Positions 10,714-17,325 are shown, numbered from the stretch's first letter. The stretch: DNA of 35,956 nucleotides from a bacterium (GCA_014803525.1 JAAVBP010000022.1:1-35956); one strand, 5' to 3'. Numbers and translations: made by a program. Notes: generated by a model from the letters alone, not told the origin.

Positions 10714-11265
10714 ATGAACAAACCATCAACATCGGTAAATTTCAAATCCCCGTATTTAACATATGCATCACAGAGCGTTTTACATGTGCTGGACAGCCTA
10801 TCGCAAAAGGCGCTGATAAAACTGTCCAAAGACATGATTGCACGAAATGGATTGAACTATCAGATTTCCATTTGCATGGAAGAAATATCCGAACTGGTGA
10901 CTGAATTGGTTCTGGATACATCATTTGACAATACCGCAGCCGAAATTGCCGATGTATTCATCACACTGCATCACGTTGTTGTCGGATATGATATTCGCCG
11001 GGCAGTGAATACGGCACGACGTAAAAAGATTAAACAGCCACAATTTATGTCCGGAAATAACGAACGATTGCTGGCCCTGCTGGATTTGCAAAAGGAGCTG
11101 ATTAAGCACACAAACCGCAAGAAAGATAATATGGCACAAATAGTTGAACGTACGGCGGATGCGTATATTGTTCTGGCCAAGCTGATTATCAGTCGTGATA
11201 ACCTGGCAATGGTTCATAAAACGATATACGAGAAAATCCAGCGCACATACCTGCGCAACAAATAA
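10714..11265 (+). CDS. MazG-like all-alpha NTP pyrophosphohydrolase-fold protein
   Basis: The 183-residue product is almost entirely helical. Residues about 55-95 carry the metal-binding pattern of the MazG/dUTPase-2 superfamily: EEISE on one helix and AEIADVF (ExxD) on the next. A weaker second copy follows (LQKELIKH and ERTADAY), so the protein may contain two half-domains or one degenerate duplicate. Family members hydrolyse non-canonical or excess NTPs to NMP and pyrophosphate. The substrate cannot be told here. I chose ATG 10714 because AGGA lies 8 nt upstream; a longer form would place the promoter inside the gene. It is a single-gene unit with its own promoter and terminator. Confidence 0.7.
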   Translation: MNKPSTSVNFKSPYLTYASQSVLHVLDSLSQKALIKLSKDMIARNGLNYQISICMEEISELVTELVLDTSFDNTAAEIADVFITLHHVVVGYDIRRAVNTARRKKIKQPQFMSGNNERLLALLDLQKELIKHTNRKKDNMAQIVERTADAYIVLAKLIISRDNLAMVHKTIYEKIQRTYLRNK

Positions 11266-11269
11266 AACA

Positions 11270-11291
11270 AAACCGGCCGTACGGCCGGTTT
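11270..11291. terminator. Bidirectional terminator between convergent genes
   Basis: AACCGGCCGT and ACGGCCGGTT form a perfect 20-nt palindrome with A-rich and T-rich flanks. It serves both the MazG-like gene and bamD. Confidence 0.8.
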
Positions 11292-11292
11292 A

Positions 11293-12018
11293 TTATTTAT
11301 CTAATTTATCAGTCCACTCGTTTTCCGGGAAATTAATGCGCAGCATTTCGGCATAACCCGACGCCTGGCTTGGGACACCAATTGCCGTATAACATTCGGT
11401 TAGTCTAAACAAGGCCTCTGGCGTCATGACGGTTTCCTGGGCATCCTTTACCACCGATTGCAGGTGCGATATAGCCGACGGCCAATTCTGACGTTGCATA
11501 TCATTACGCGCGGCATACATAACCTTGCCCGCGATATAGTTTTTTAGGATAACAATCTTATTCTCGGCATTTTTGGCATATGGCGAATTTGGGAAACGCT
11601 CTACCAACTGTTGAAACTGTTGCAGGGCATACGTGGACATACCAGGCTCGCGACGAACGTCACTGACCTGGCGGTAATAGCACATGCCTCGCAGATACAG
11701 CATATACGGAACATCCGCATGCCCCGGATGGAATCGCATAAATCTGTCAACTGCCAGAATTGCGCCCGCAAAGTCTTTATCTAAATATTCGGAATACGCC
11801 GCCATTACCAGCGCATCGGCCGCCCATGGACTGGCCGGATGTTGCGATTCCGCCTTTAGGAACTCTTCGGCCGCCTTGTCATAATGCTTTTTATTAAATT
11901 CGGCATAGGCCTGTTCATAAATCTGTTCCAATGGTTCTTCTACGATAACCTCGCCCTTTTTGCCGCCACATGCAGATACCAGTGACGCCACAATAATCAG
12001 ACTTAATATTTTTTTCAT
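11293..12018 (-). CDS. bamD: Outer membrane assembly lipoprotein BamD
   Basis: BamD is the essential TPR lipoprotein of the BAM complex, which folds beta-barrels into the outer membrane. The 241 residues start with a lipoprotein signal ending LVSAC (lipidated Cys at 17), followed by TPR-type helices: EQAYAEFNKKHYDKAAEEF, the WAADALVMAAYSEY helix, DRFMRFHPGHADVPYMLYLRG, and FPNSPYAKNAENK. All are typical of the YfiO/ComL family. ATG 12018 was chosen because it begins the lipoprotein signal and has AGGAA upstream. The gene diverges from murJ. Confidence 0.93.
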   Translation of the reverse strand: MKKILSLIIVASLVSACGGKKGEVIVEEPLEQIYEQAYAEFNKKHYDKAAEEFLKAESQHPASPWAADALVMAAYSEYLDKDFAGAILAVDRFMRFHPGHADVPYMLYLRGMCYYRQVSDVRREPGMSTYALQQFQQLVERFPNSPYAKNAENKIVILKNYIAGKVMYAARNDMQRQNWPSAISHLQSVVKDAQETVMTPEALFRLTECYTAIGVPSQASGYAEMLRINFPENEWTDKLDK

Positions 12019-12035
12019 GTGTCTTATTTCCTGTC

Positions 12036-12065
12036 TTGATTTTATTTCATCAATCACAGTATAAT
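12036..12065 (+). promoter_or_regulatory. murJ promoter, probably giving a leaderless mRNA
   Basis: TTGATT (12036-12041), 18 nt, then a perfect TATAAT (12060-12065). The box ends 7 nt before the murJ ATG, so transcription should start at or next to the A of the start codon. Confidence 0.7.
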
Positions 12066-12072
12066 CGAAACT

Positions 12073-13542
12073 ATGAAACTAGGCAAACATATTTTCGGGG
12101 TTGGTGCCATGACCGGCATCAGTCGCATTTTCGGCTTTATTCGTGACATGTTAATCGCGCGTGTCTTGGGCGCGGGACGATTGTCGGACGTATTTTTGGC
12201 GGCGTTCAAGTTACCGAATCTGTTTCGGGATTTACTTGGCGAAGGGGCATTATCCGCAATATTCATCCCCATGTATACAGATTCTAAAAAGGACGCAAAC
12301 TTTGCCAAGAATGTGTTTTCATGGCTGGCACTGGCACTGCTGATGATTGCGCTGGCATTCGAAATATTTATGCCACTGGTTATATGGGGATTGGCACCAG
12401 GATTTGATGCCGACCCGGGCAAAATGGCACTTACCGTCACCATATCACGCATAATGTTTGTGTATGTTATATTTGTATGCATTGCGGCATTTATGTCGGC
12501 GGTATTGAACGCATTTTCACGTTTCTTGTTGGCCGCGTTTATGCCGGTACTGTTAAATATAATGCTGATCGTGGCGTTATTATTGTCATCTTTATACGCG
12601 CCAGACACAGTTATCTATATAATGGCCGGCACGGTTGTTATGTCCGGTATTATCCAGGTGGCGGTCCTGTGGCATCGAATACGTGCGCGACACTTTGGAT
12701 TACGCCTGGTTATACCAAAATGGACACCGGGGATACGCGATATGCTAAAAAGACTTAGCATCAGTATTGTCGGCAGTGGTTTTTACCAGATTACAATTAT
12801 TGTCGGCACCCTGGTCGCCAGTTTTCAAAGCGGTGCGGTATCATGGCTGTACTACGCCGACCGTATTGTCCAGTTGCCATTTGCGATGATTGGACTGGCG
12901 GTTGGCACAGTGCTGATGTCATCGATATCAAATGCACTGTCCGACAACAATATGCGCAGCGTATATATCCAACAGAATTCGTCCATGCGACGCAGTCTGA
13001 TGTTATTGATGCCATGTGTGGCGGGACTGGTCGTGTTGGCGGGACCGATTATCAAATACCTGTTTGAATATGGCGCATGGACACCACAATCAACCAATGC
13101 CGTGGCCACGGCAATTATGATCCAGGCATTTGTATTGCCCGCAATGTTAATCAGCCAAATTTACAGCAAAACCCTGTATGCGTCCCAGGATGTAAAAACA
13201 CCGGTTCGCACCAGTATGATTTCCCTGGGCGTTGCGGCAACCATATATTTGGCGGCATTCCCACTTATTGGATATTTGGCAATTCCGGTCGGCGTAGTAA
13301 TCAGTGGATATTTAAAGAACTATTTACTGGGGCGTGCATGCAGACGCCGCGGTCTGGTGAAAATTTACGGCGGCACAATGCACGCGGCGATCGCGTTTGG
13401 GATACTGGCGGGAACCTTGGGCGTGGGTCTGAGCCTTGTACCGATTATCAGCATTTGGTGGCTGGGGGCGGCAATTGCAGGATATGGCGCAATATATCTG
13501 CCGGCCGCGTTCGTTATCAACAGGATGATCCCATCAAAATAA
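12073..13542 (+). CDS. murJ: Lipid II flippase MurJ
   Basis: MurJ moves lipid-linked peptidoglycan precursor across the inner membrane. The 489-residue protein is hydrophobic throughout, with about 13-14 membrane segments. It opens with the family N-terminus GAMTGISRIFGFIRDMLIARVLGAG and continues with SDVFLAAFKLPNLFRDLLGEGALSAIFIP, the highly conserved MVF/MviN signature including the Arg residues of the cavity. Other family motifs are WLYYADRIVQLPFAMIGLAVGT and the KTLYASQD-x-KTPV region. No Shine-Dalgarno precedes ATG 12073, and the -10 box sits 7 nt upstream. rlpA follows with its own promoter. Confidence 0.96.
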   Translation: MKLGKHIFGVGAMTGISRIFGFIRDMLIARVLGAGRLSDVFLAAFKLPNLFRDLLGEGALSAIFIPMYTDSKKDANFAKNVFSWLALALLMIALAFEIFMPLVIWGLAPGFDADPGKMALTVTISRIMFVYVIFVCIAAFMSAVLNAFSRFLLAAFMPVLLNIMLIVALLLSSLYAPDTVIYIMAGTVVMSGIIQVAVLWHRIRARHFGLRLVIPKWTPGIRDMLKRLSISIVGSGFYQITIIVGTLVASFQSGAVSWLYYADRIVQLPFAMIGLAVGTVLMSSISNALSDNNMRSVYIQQNSSMRRSLMLLMPCVAGLVVLAGPIIKYLFEYGAWTPQSTNAVATAIMIQAFVLPAMLISQIYSKTLYASQDVKTPVRTSMISLGVAATIYLAAFPLIGYLAIPVGVVISGYLKNYLLGRACRRRGLVKIYGGTMHAAIAFGILAGTLGVGLSLVPIISIWWLGAAIAGYGAIYLPAAFVINRMIPSK

Positions 13543-13544
13543 AG

Positions 13545-13573
13545 TTGAAACCGCACTTTTTATGTGATAAAAT
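13545..13573 (+). promoter_or_regulatory. rlpA promoter
   Basis: TTGAAA (13545-13550), 17 nt, then TAAAAT (13568-13573) preceded by TGA (extended -10). It starts 3 nt after the murJ stop. The 5' leader carries AAGGAG. Confidence 0.7.
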
Positions 13574-13600
13574 GCTTTACAAGAATGTAAGGAGTTCCAC

Positions 13601-14485
13601 ATGAAAAAATTAGTTTCCCTGACTGCAATGACTATGCTGTTGGCGGCATGTTCAACCGGTGCAAACAACAACGTTGGTGGTGGATATGGCACGCCTGATG
13701 GTTTTGGCGAAGAAACATTGGTCACGACCGACAATGCGTCTTTGAATAATGCATATCTGTTGGCGGCGGCACCAAAGTATTATATCGGCAGCCCATACAA
13801 GGTTGAAGACGTGCAATATATCCCAGCCGAAGATTTTGCATACAATCAGACCGGCGTCGCGGGAATTATTCCGACAGAATTAAACGGCACAAAAACCAGC
13901 AATGGCGAAACATTTGATGTAAACCAGATGGTCGCGACCAGCAAAACATTGCCGTTGCCGACGATTGCACGTGTAACAAACCTGGACAACGGCCAATCCG
14001 TTGTGGTTCGTGTAAATAACCGTGGTCCGTTCGTGAATACGCGTATTATGGACCTGTCGCCGGCGGCCGCACGCCAAATTGGCATGAACGGTCAGTCCAA
14101 GGTCCAGGTTCAGGTTATCCCGGATATGTCGATGCAGGTTAAGAATGCAACAATTGGCGCAACCACACCAGTCCAGACAGTCACCGAAACAGTAACCGTT
14201 ACCGAAACCGCAACACCGGCACAACCGGCACCGGTCGCATCCACAGGCGATTACAGTGTTCAGTTGGCCGCCTTGTATTCCGAAGACAGCGCAAATGCAC
14301 TGGCCGCACGTATGCGTACGTATGGTAACGCAGTTGTGGTGAAAGAAGGCGATCTGTACAAGGTTCGCATCGTTGGCCTGAATGCATCGCAGGCACGCAG
14401 CGTGATCGACTCCCTGCGCACGAACGAAGGAATGGCACCAGGTCTGTTGCAGAACGGTCGCTGGATAAATGCCGACAGTATTTAA
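13601..14485 (+). CDS. rlpA: RlpA-like lipoprotein with SPOR domain, active-site residues replaced
   Basis: The 294-residue protein has a lipoprotein signal ending LLAAC (Cys17), a double-psi beta-barrel domain (about 82-175) with SNGETFD, KTLPLPTIARVTNLDNG and RGPFVNTRIMDLSPAAA, a Thr/Pro-rich linker, and a C-terminal SPOR domain (about 218-290) that in this family binds denuded septal glycan. In known RlpA lytic transglycosylases the motifs read AAHKTLP and NDRGP and carry the catalytic His and Asp. Here they read ATSKTLP (Ser114) and NNRGP (Asn140), and the usual ASWYG motif is missing. Family membership is certain, but glycan cleavage is doubtful. A structural septal role is inference. 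The start has AAGGAG. Confidence 0.92.
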   Translation: MKKLVSLTAMTMLLAACSTGANNNVGGGYGTPDGFGEETLVTTDNASLNNAYLLAAAPKYYIGSPYKVEDVQYIPAEDFAYNQTGVAGIIPTELNGTKTSNGETFDVNQMVATSKTLPLPTIARVTNLDNGQSVVVRVNNRGPFVNTRIMDLSPAAARQIGMNGQSKVQVQVIPDMSMQVKNATIGATTPVQTVTETVTVTETATPAQPAPVASTGDYSVQLAALYSEDSANALAARMRTYGNAVVVKEGDLYKVRIVGLNASQARSVIDSLRTNEGMAPGLLQNGRWINADSI

Positions 14486-14514
14486 AAAAATCCCGCCAAA
14501 CGGCGGGATTTTTT
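14485..14514. terminator. rlpA terminator, bidirectional
   Basis: AATCCCGCC and GGCGGGATT form a stem with A and T tracts on the two sides. It can also stop the XRE gene arriving from the other strand. Confidence 0.88.
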
Positions 14515-14571
14515 AGTGATACATGCGCTGAGATTTAGGAGGAACGTATATACTCACAAACAGGTTGCCTA

Positions 14572-14841
14572 TTAGATATAATTGATTGGATTTTTTGTCA
14601 TGCCCAGATACCCATAAAGAGCAATTATATCAAAATATGGCACTTCGTGACCGGCCTCGTAACCTTCCAAAGCAGATTCTGTTATCTGCAATTTATCAGA
14701 AATTTCTTTTAACGAAATCTGCTTTCGTGTGCGTATAATCTTCATAACCATTCCAAACTCGTGATAGAAAGCTTCGCGCGCCTCTACCGGGATGCCACAG
14801 AATTGTTCAGACATTTTTTGTAATTTTCTTCTTTCAAACAT
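14572..14841 (-). CDS. Small XRE-family helix-turn-helix regulator
   Basis: This 89-residue protein has a helix-turn-helix of Cro/CI type at about 32-75: MVMKIIRTRKQISLKEISDK, then a recognition-helix region ITESALEGYEAG, then YFDIIALYGYLGM. The order and spacing (KEISDKLQI-TESALEGYEAG) match HTH_3. I chose ATG 14841 (MFERRKL) because AAGGAG is well placed. No good promoter is seen between this gene and the terminator of the upstream non-coding unit, whose T tract ends 25 nt before the ATG. Its expression may therefore depend on read-through of that terminator. The targets are unknown. Confidence 0.82.
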   Translation of the reverse strand: MFERRKLQKMSEQFCGIPVEAREAFYHEFGMVMKIIRTRKQISLKEISDKLQITESALEGYEAGHEVPYFDIIALYGYLGMTKNPINYI

Positions 14842-14866
14842 AGTCTCTTCTCCTTTTTGTTGAATC

Positions 14867-14894
14867 AAAAAAAATCACCACTATAAAGCGGTGA
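14867..14894 (-). terminator. Intrinsic terminator of unit A, just before the XRE gene
   Basis: On the minus strand TCACCGC and GTGGTGA pair around TTTATA and are followed by eight T residues. The XRE start codon is 25 nt further on, so this is either an RNA 3' end or an attenuator. Confidence 0.8.
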
Positions 14895-14920
14895 CTGGAT
14901 GTTTACGACTATATTGAAGA
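14893..14920. repeat. 28-nt direct repeat, copy 1
   Basis: It is identical to 15143-15170 and covers the 3' strands of P2 and P1 in unit A. The 250-nt spacing shows that units A and B arose by duplication. Confidence 0.95.
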
Positions 14921-15086
14921 ATAGTGCGACTTATTTGTTATTCGCCGCCATCCAGCACCCAAAGGCGCCGGATTAGTTTTTACTTCCGTCAAATCATTAA
15001 CGTCACGCTAAATCATTAACTTCAAACTTCAATTTGGGTCGTAACTCCCAGCCAGGCCATAAACCGGTATATGACCATGCGTTATC

Positions 15087-15115
15087 AATATATACCACAT
15101 TGAAAAAAAATGCAA
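15087..15115 (-). promoter_or_regulatory. Promoter of unit A
   Basis: TTGCAT (15110-15115), 17 nt, then TATATT (15087-15092) on the minus strand. Confidence 0.6.
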
Positions 15116-15131
15116 TATGAAATAAATCCTT

Positions 15132-15309
15132 GTCGTGATGACGACTGGATGTTTACGACTATATTGAAGACATAGCGCGGATTATTCAAGTATTCTCCGC
15201 CATCCAGTCGCCATAAGCGAATGGAGGTTTTACGGTCGCAATAGCTTCCAACTTCAAAAAATTCGTAAAGTTCGACTCTAATTATCCAAGCTTAATAGAT
15301 AAATAAAGT
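15132..15309 (-). ncRNA. Structured non-coding unit B (middle of three)
   Basis: The predicted start is near 15309. P1 pairs 15263-15269 with 15152-15158 (TTTACGA/TCGTAAA). P2 pairs 15201-15210 with 15142-15151, a perfect 10-bp helix. P3 pairs 15196-15200 with 15177-15181 (GCGGA/TCCGC) around a 14-nt A/T-rich loop. The order is the same as in units A and C, again a pseudoknot. The 3' end is less clear: a small GTCGT/ACGAC hairpin (15132-15145) shares bases with P2 and has only a broken T tract after it. Read-through into unit A is possible. Confidence 0.6.
15143..15170. repeat. 28-nt direct repeat, copy 2
   Basis: It is identical to 14893-14920 and lies at the same structural position in unit B. 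Confidence 0.95.
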
Positions 15310-15315
15310 AATTGT

Positions 15316-15344
15316 ATTATATTTAATCCAATACAAAATTTCAA
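15316..15344 (-). promoter_or_regulatory. Strong promoter of unit B
   Basis: TTGAAA (15339-15344), exactly 17 nt, then a perfect TATAAT (15316-15321) on the minus strand. Confidence 0.75.
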
Positions 15345-15361
15345 CATGAAAATAAACCCAT

Positions 15362-15391
15362 AAAAAAATGGCCGTCAATTTTAATGACGGC
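15362..15391 (-). terminator. Intrinsic terminator of unit C
   Basis: On the minus strand GCCGTCA and TGACGGC pair around a seven-base loop and are followed by CA and seven T residues. The first GCC of the stem is shared with P2, so pseudoknot and terminator compete by three bases. Confidence 0.85.
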
Positions 15392-15562
15392 TGGAGGTTC
15401 CTAACTACGTCCTTACGAAAATAGTGCAACTTATTCAATATATTCAGTTGCCCCCCAGCCTTTCAGCTGGGATTTTTGAGAGTCTTGTCTGACTCCGTAA
15501 GGACTAGTTATAAAAACACCGTTAGGACACGGGATGCTTCGGTTAATACAACCTATACATCA
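15362..15562 (-). ncRNA. Structured non-coding unit C (first of three), with terminator
   Basis: The predicted start is near 15562 and the end is in the T tract at 15362-15368. P1 is a 14-bp helix with one bulge: 15496-15509 (AACTAGTCCTTACG) with 15403-15417. P2 is 9 bp with one G-U: 15452-15460 (GGCTGGGGG) with 15389-15397 (CCTCCAGCC). P3 pairs GCAACT with AGTTGC (15446-15451 and 15426-15431). Two more hairpins lie between the P1 and P2 5' strands. One of them, CCCAGC/GCTGGG, uses P2 bases and so offers an alternative fold. The sequences of all helices differ from units A and B while pairing is kept. Confidence 0.68.
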
Positions 15563-15568
15563 GGAGAT

Positions 15569-15597
15569 ATTTTATACAATATTCTAATAGATTTCAA
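15569..15597 (-). promoter_or_regulatory. Strong promoter of unit C
   Basis: TTGAAA (15592-15597), 17 nt, then TAAAAT (15569-15574) on the minus strand, about 40 nt after the end of the TfoX-N gene. Confidence 0.7.
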
Positions 15598-15634
15598 TCT
15601 TTTTCAGCAATGCTGCAATCGTGGTGCTCTTCAC

Positions 15635-15967
15635 TTATTTTGCTTTTTTTGATTTTGGCAGGGGTGTGATGCGGGCAAGTTCGTGAACCATATCCGTCGC
15701 CAAATCTACGTTTTCAATATCCAAAATCCAGTGTGGTTTCGCGCCATCGTATGGTGCACCGGCATCCGGCGTTATGCCATGCGCGGTGAATACGGCCATG
15801 GTTCCCGGAATTTGCTTTACATATACCGTATCGTCACAGACCAGCAATACCGGCCGATCATCTGCATACACCATATATTCACCAAACATTTTGCGATAGC
15901 GGATATTATCTGCGGCGCCGGCCACCTGGTCCGCGACAAATTGTATAAAATCGCTGCTCGTTGCCAT
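15635..15967 (-). CDS. TfoX N-terminal-domain protein
   Basis: The 110 residues correspond to a stand-alone TfoX_N domain. The family signature is clear: a helical start, then KMFGEYMVYADDRPVLLVCDDTVYVK, a strand-loop-strand typical of this fold, then a PHWILDIE strand and a C-terminal helix ending in a Lys-rich tail. TfoX_N proteins are small and usually of unknown role; only full-length TfoX is tied to competence, and that link should not be carried over. AGGAG precedes ATG 15967. The gene lies beside a fragmentary coding stretch (15983-16156) and upstream of the three non-coding units. Confidence 0.85.
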   Translation of the reverse strand: MATSSDFIQFVADQVAGAADNIRYRKMFGEYMVYADDRPVLLVCDDTVYVKQIPGTMAVFTAHGITPDAGAPYDGAKPHWILDIENVDLATDMVHELARITPLPKSKKAK

Positions 15968-15982
15968 TTGAATCTCCTGCTT

Positions 15983-16156
15983 TTATTTCTGACGCTCATA
16001 GATTTCCAGCAACCGCGCGGCAAATATACTTTCACGCGGGGCGATTTGCGCGGTGGCCGCGGCCGATGAACGGGTCATGCGTTTACGCACATCTTGAAAC
16101 ATTTCTGTCAACCAATTTATGTTGCCGTTATATTCCGGGTTATCTTGTCCAGTTCG
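15983..16156 (-). pseudogene. Coding relic in frame after the coaE stop
   Basis: Directly after the TGA of coaE (16157-16159) the same frame stays open for 57 codons, ending in TAA at 15983. The second half looks like genuine native coding sequence (MTRSSAAATAQIAPRESIFAARLLEIYERQK) with the GC-richer composition of the surrounding genes. No ATG with a Shine-Dalgarno is present; a TTG start at about codon 17 is possible. I read it as the 3' remnant of a native gene interrupted by the coaE segment, or as a very small gene. The family is unknown. Confidence 0.4.
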
Positions 16157-16738
16157 TCACCGCGAGCACAGCATAGCACGTTGAAGAAAACTTTTTACAG
16201 AGTTTTCCAAATCAGAAACACCTCCATTATTGTAAATAACATAATCACATAAAAGTTTTTTATCATCTTGAGATATTTGCGAATTCATACGGATATCAGT
16301 ATACTGTGATGTATAATGATTTCTCTCTATTAATCTCTTTTTTCGTATCACATCATTCGTGTAAAGAAGAACAGATTTATCAAATAAATCTATCATATTA
16401 GTTTCAAACAAAAGCGGAATGCCGACAAAAGCGGCGGTTTCACTTTTGTTTTCTTCAAAAAATTCAAGGATTTTTAATTTTATTGCAGGATGAATTATTT
16501 GCTCCAGCCTTATTTTTAGTTCCGGAGAACTAAATACCGCTTTACCTAATTCTTTGCGATTAATTGTACCATCATCAGCCACAAATTCGGAAAAAATATT
16601 TTTTATTTCTGGCAAAGTGTTTAAAAGCTCATGCCCGACTTTATCCGTATCAATTACTTTATAGCCAAAATTTTCTAATATGCGTTGGGCTGTCGATTTG
16701 CCAGATGCGATATTTCCAGTTAGCGCAAACTTTATCAT
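16157..16738 (-). CDS. coaE: Dephospho-CoA kinase, AT-rich and probably acquired
   Basis: CoaE phosphorylates the 3'-hydroxyl of dephospho-CoA, the last step of coenzyme A synthesis. The 193 residues show the P-loop GNIASGKST, the substrate motif DTDKVGHEL, the LIHP-like EQIIHPAIK and VGIPLLFE of the DXD/lid region, and RLIERN. Composition sets it apart: it is rich in AAA, ATT, TTT and GAA codons and has far lower GC than its neighbours. Its C-terminus (QRAMLCSR) looks like run-on into native DNA, followed in frame by a coding relic. It lies next to a duplicated tRNA-Arg end. Together these suggest horizontal acquisition. The start has GGAG. Confidence 0.93.
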   Translation of the reverse strand: MIKFALTGNIASGKSTAQRILENFGYKVIDTDKVGHELLNTLPEIKNIFSEFVADDGTINRKELGKAVFSSPELKIRLEQIIHPAIKLKILEFFEENKSETAAFVGIPLLFETNMIDLFDKSVLLYTNDVIRKKRLIERNHYTSQYTDIRMNSQISQDDKKLLCDYVIYNNGGVSDLENSVKSFLQRAMLCSR

Positions 16739-16950
16739 TGCTTTTCTCCAATTTATTTAAATAGTTCACGATTGTGTTGGAAGTTCTTATAAATACAGCA
16801 TATGTATGTGATATAAGATTGCATATTGATTACCTTTTGTATAATAACAATATAGAAAATTAATTAAATTGCAACAAATATGCTAAAATCCCCCCGCCCC
16901 GTTGGAACATCCCGCCCAGGCGCAGAAAATTAGCCCACAGGGTGTTATTC
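16739..16950. other. AT-rich non-coding stretch upstream of coaE
   Basis: The first 150 nt are very AT-rich and contain several promoter-like hexamers (for example TTGCAT then TATAAT at 16840-16845, with a 15-nt spacer, on the plus strand), none convincing. The last part, from about 16885, turns abruptly GC-rich. The 16951-17031 repeat opens with the codons IQLDKLV and a stop, which may be the end of a lost plus-strand gene. Confidence 0.4.
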
Positions 16951-17031
16951 ATCCAACTGGACAAGCTGGTTTAAAAATAAACACCGCAAAAGGCGGTGTT
17001 TATTTTTAAACTGGCGCGTCCAGGAGGATTC
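16951..17031. repeat. 81-bp direct repeat, left copy, including a tRNA-Arg 3' fragment
   Basis: It is identical to 17245-17325. It contains a 19-bp terminator hairpin (16969-17011) and the last 20 nt of tRNA-Arg with CCA (17012-17031). It stops inside the T arm, so no tRNA can form here. The layout resembles an att-site duplication at a tRNA 3' end. Confidence 0.9.
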
Positions 17032-17244
17032 CCTCGGCATCATTATGAAATATGATGCCTGTGGGGCACTCCTGACGGCTCGCCTGCACTGCGTTTGGCT
17101 TGCCTAGTCGTAGTCGAACCCCTGGGGGTTCAAATCCTCGGACGGAAGATTGGCTTCGCCGACCTTGAAAATTTTGCTGTCGCAAACCAGCGTCCATATG
17201 TCCGCCTATTTTCTGCGGTTCGAACCCCCACGTGGGCGTTCTTT
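17032..17244. other. Segment between the 81-bp repeats
   Basis: It has no supportable gene. It holds several T-arm-like palindromes, such as GAACCCCTGGGGGTTC near 17116-17131 and a GGTTCGAACCCCCACG stretch near 17217-17232. It may be scrambled tRNA-derived DNA or the relic of an element. No recombinase is encoded. Confidence 0.45.
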
Positions 17245-17325
17245 ATCCAACTGGACAAGCTGGTTTAAAAATAAACACCGCAAAAGGCGGTGTTTATTTT
17301 TAAACTGGCGCGTCCAGGAGGATTC
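17245..17325. repeat. 81-bp direct repeat, right copy, overlapping intact tRNA-Arg
   Basis: It is identical to 16951-17031, with 294 bp from start to start. The right part is the 3' end of the intact tRNA-Arg gene. Confidence 0.9.
17263..17305. terminator. Long terminator hairpin after tRNA-Arg
   Basis: GTTTAAAAATAAACACCGC and its complement form a perfect 19-bp stem with a five-base loop. It abuts the CCA end of tRNA-Arg. An identical copy is at 16969-17011. Confidence 0.85.

Larger units (their letters stand above)
14867..15080 (-). ncRNA. Structured non-coding unit A (last of three), with terminator
   Basis: The estimated transcript starts near 15080 and ends in a T tract at 14867-14874. 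Element P1 pairs 15038-15044 with 14903-14909 (TTACGAC/GTCGTAA). P2 pairs 14949-14955 with 14895-14901 (CTGGATG/CATCCAG), extended by GGTG/CACC across a one-base bulge. A short P3 hairpin lies between. P1 and P2 interleave, giving an H-type pseudoknot. The terminator stem (14875-14881 with 14888-14894) starts at the base of P2. Between the P1 and P2 5' strands is a hairpin closed by ACCCAAA/TTTGGGT. I match no known RNA family. Confidence 0.65.

Noticed and set aside
12054-12608. A 184-codon minus-strand frame opposite murJ
   Set aside because: Low-complexity Ser/Asn/Ile composition, antisense to the highly conserved murJ start.
14867-15562. T-box, 6S, tmRNA, SRP or RNase P identity for the tandem RNA units
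   Set aside because: Key motifs were looked for and not found: no T-box consensus, no CCA end or T-loop, no SRP GGAA tetraloop domain, no conserved RNase P core.
16885-16950. A 17-codon open frame starting near 16879
   Set aside because: No Shine-Dalgarno, very short, and Pro/Arg composition that reflects the GC-rich tract only.
17012-17031. A second tRNA-Arg gene at the left repeat copy
   Set aside because: Only the last 20 nt match. There is no anticodon arm or 5' acceptor strand to complete a cloverleaf.
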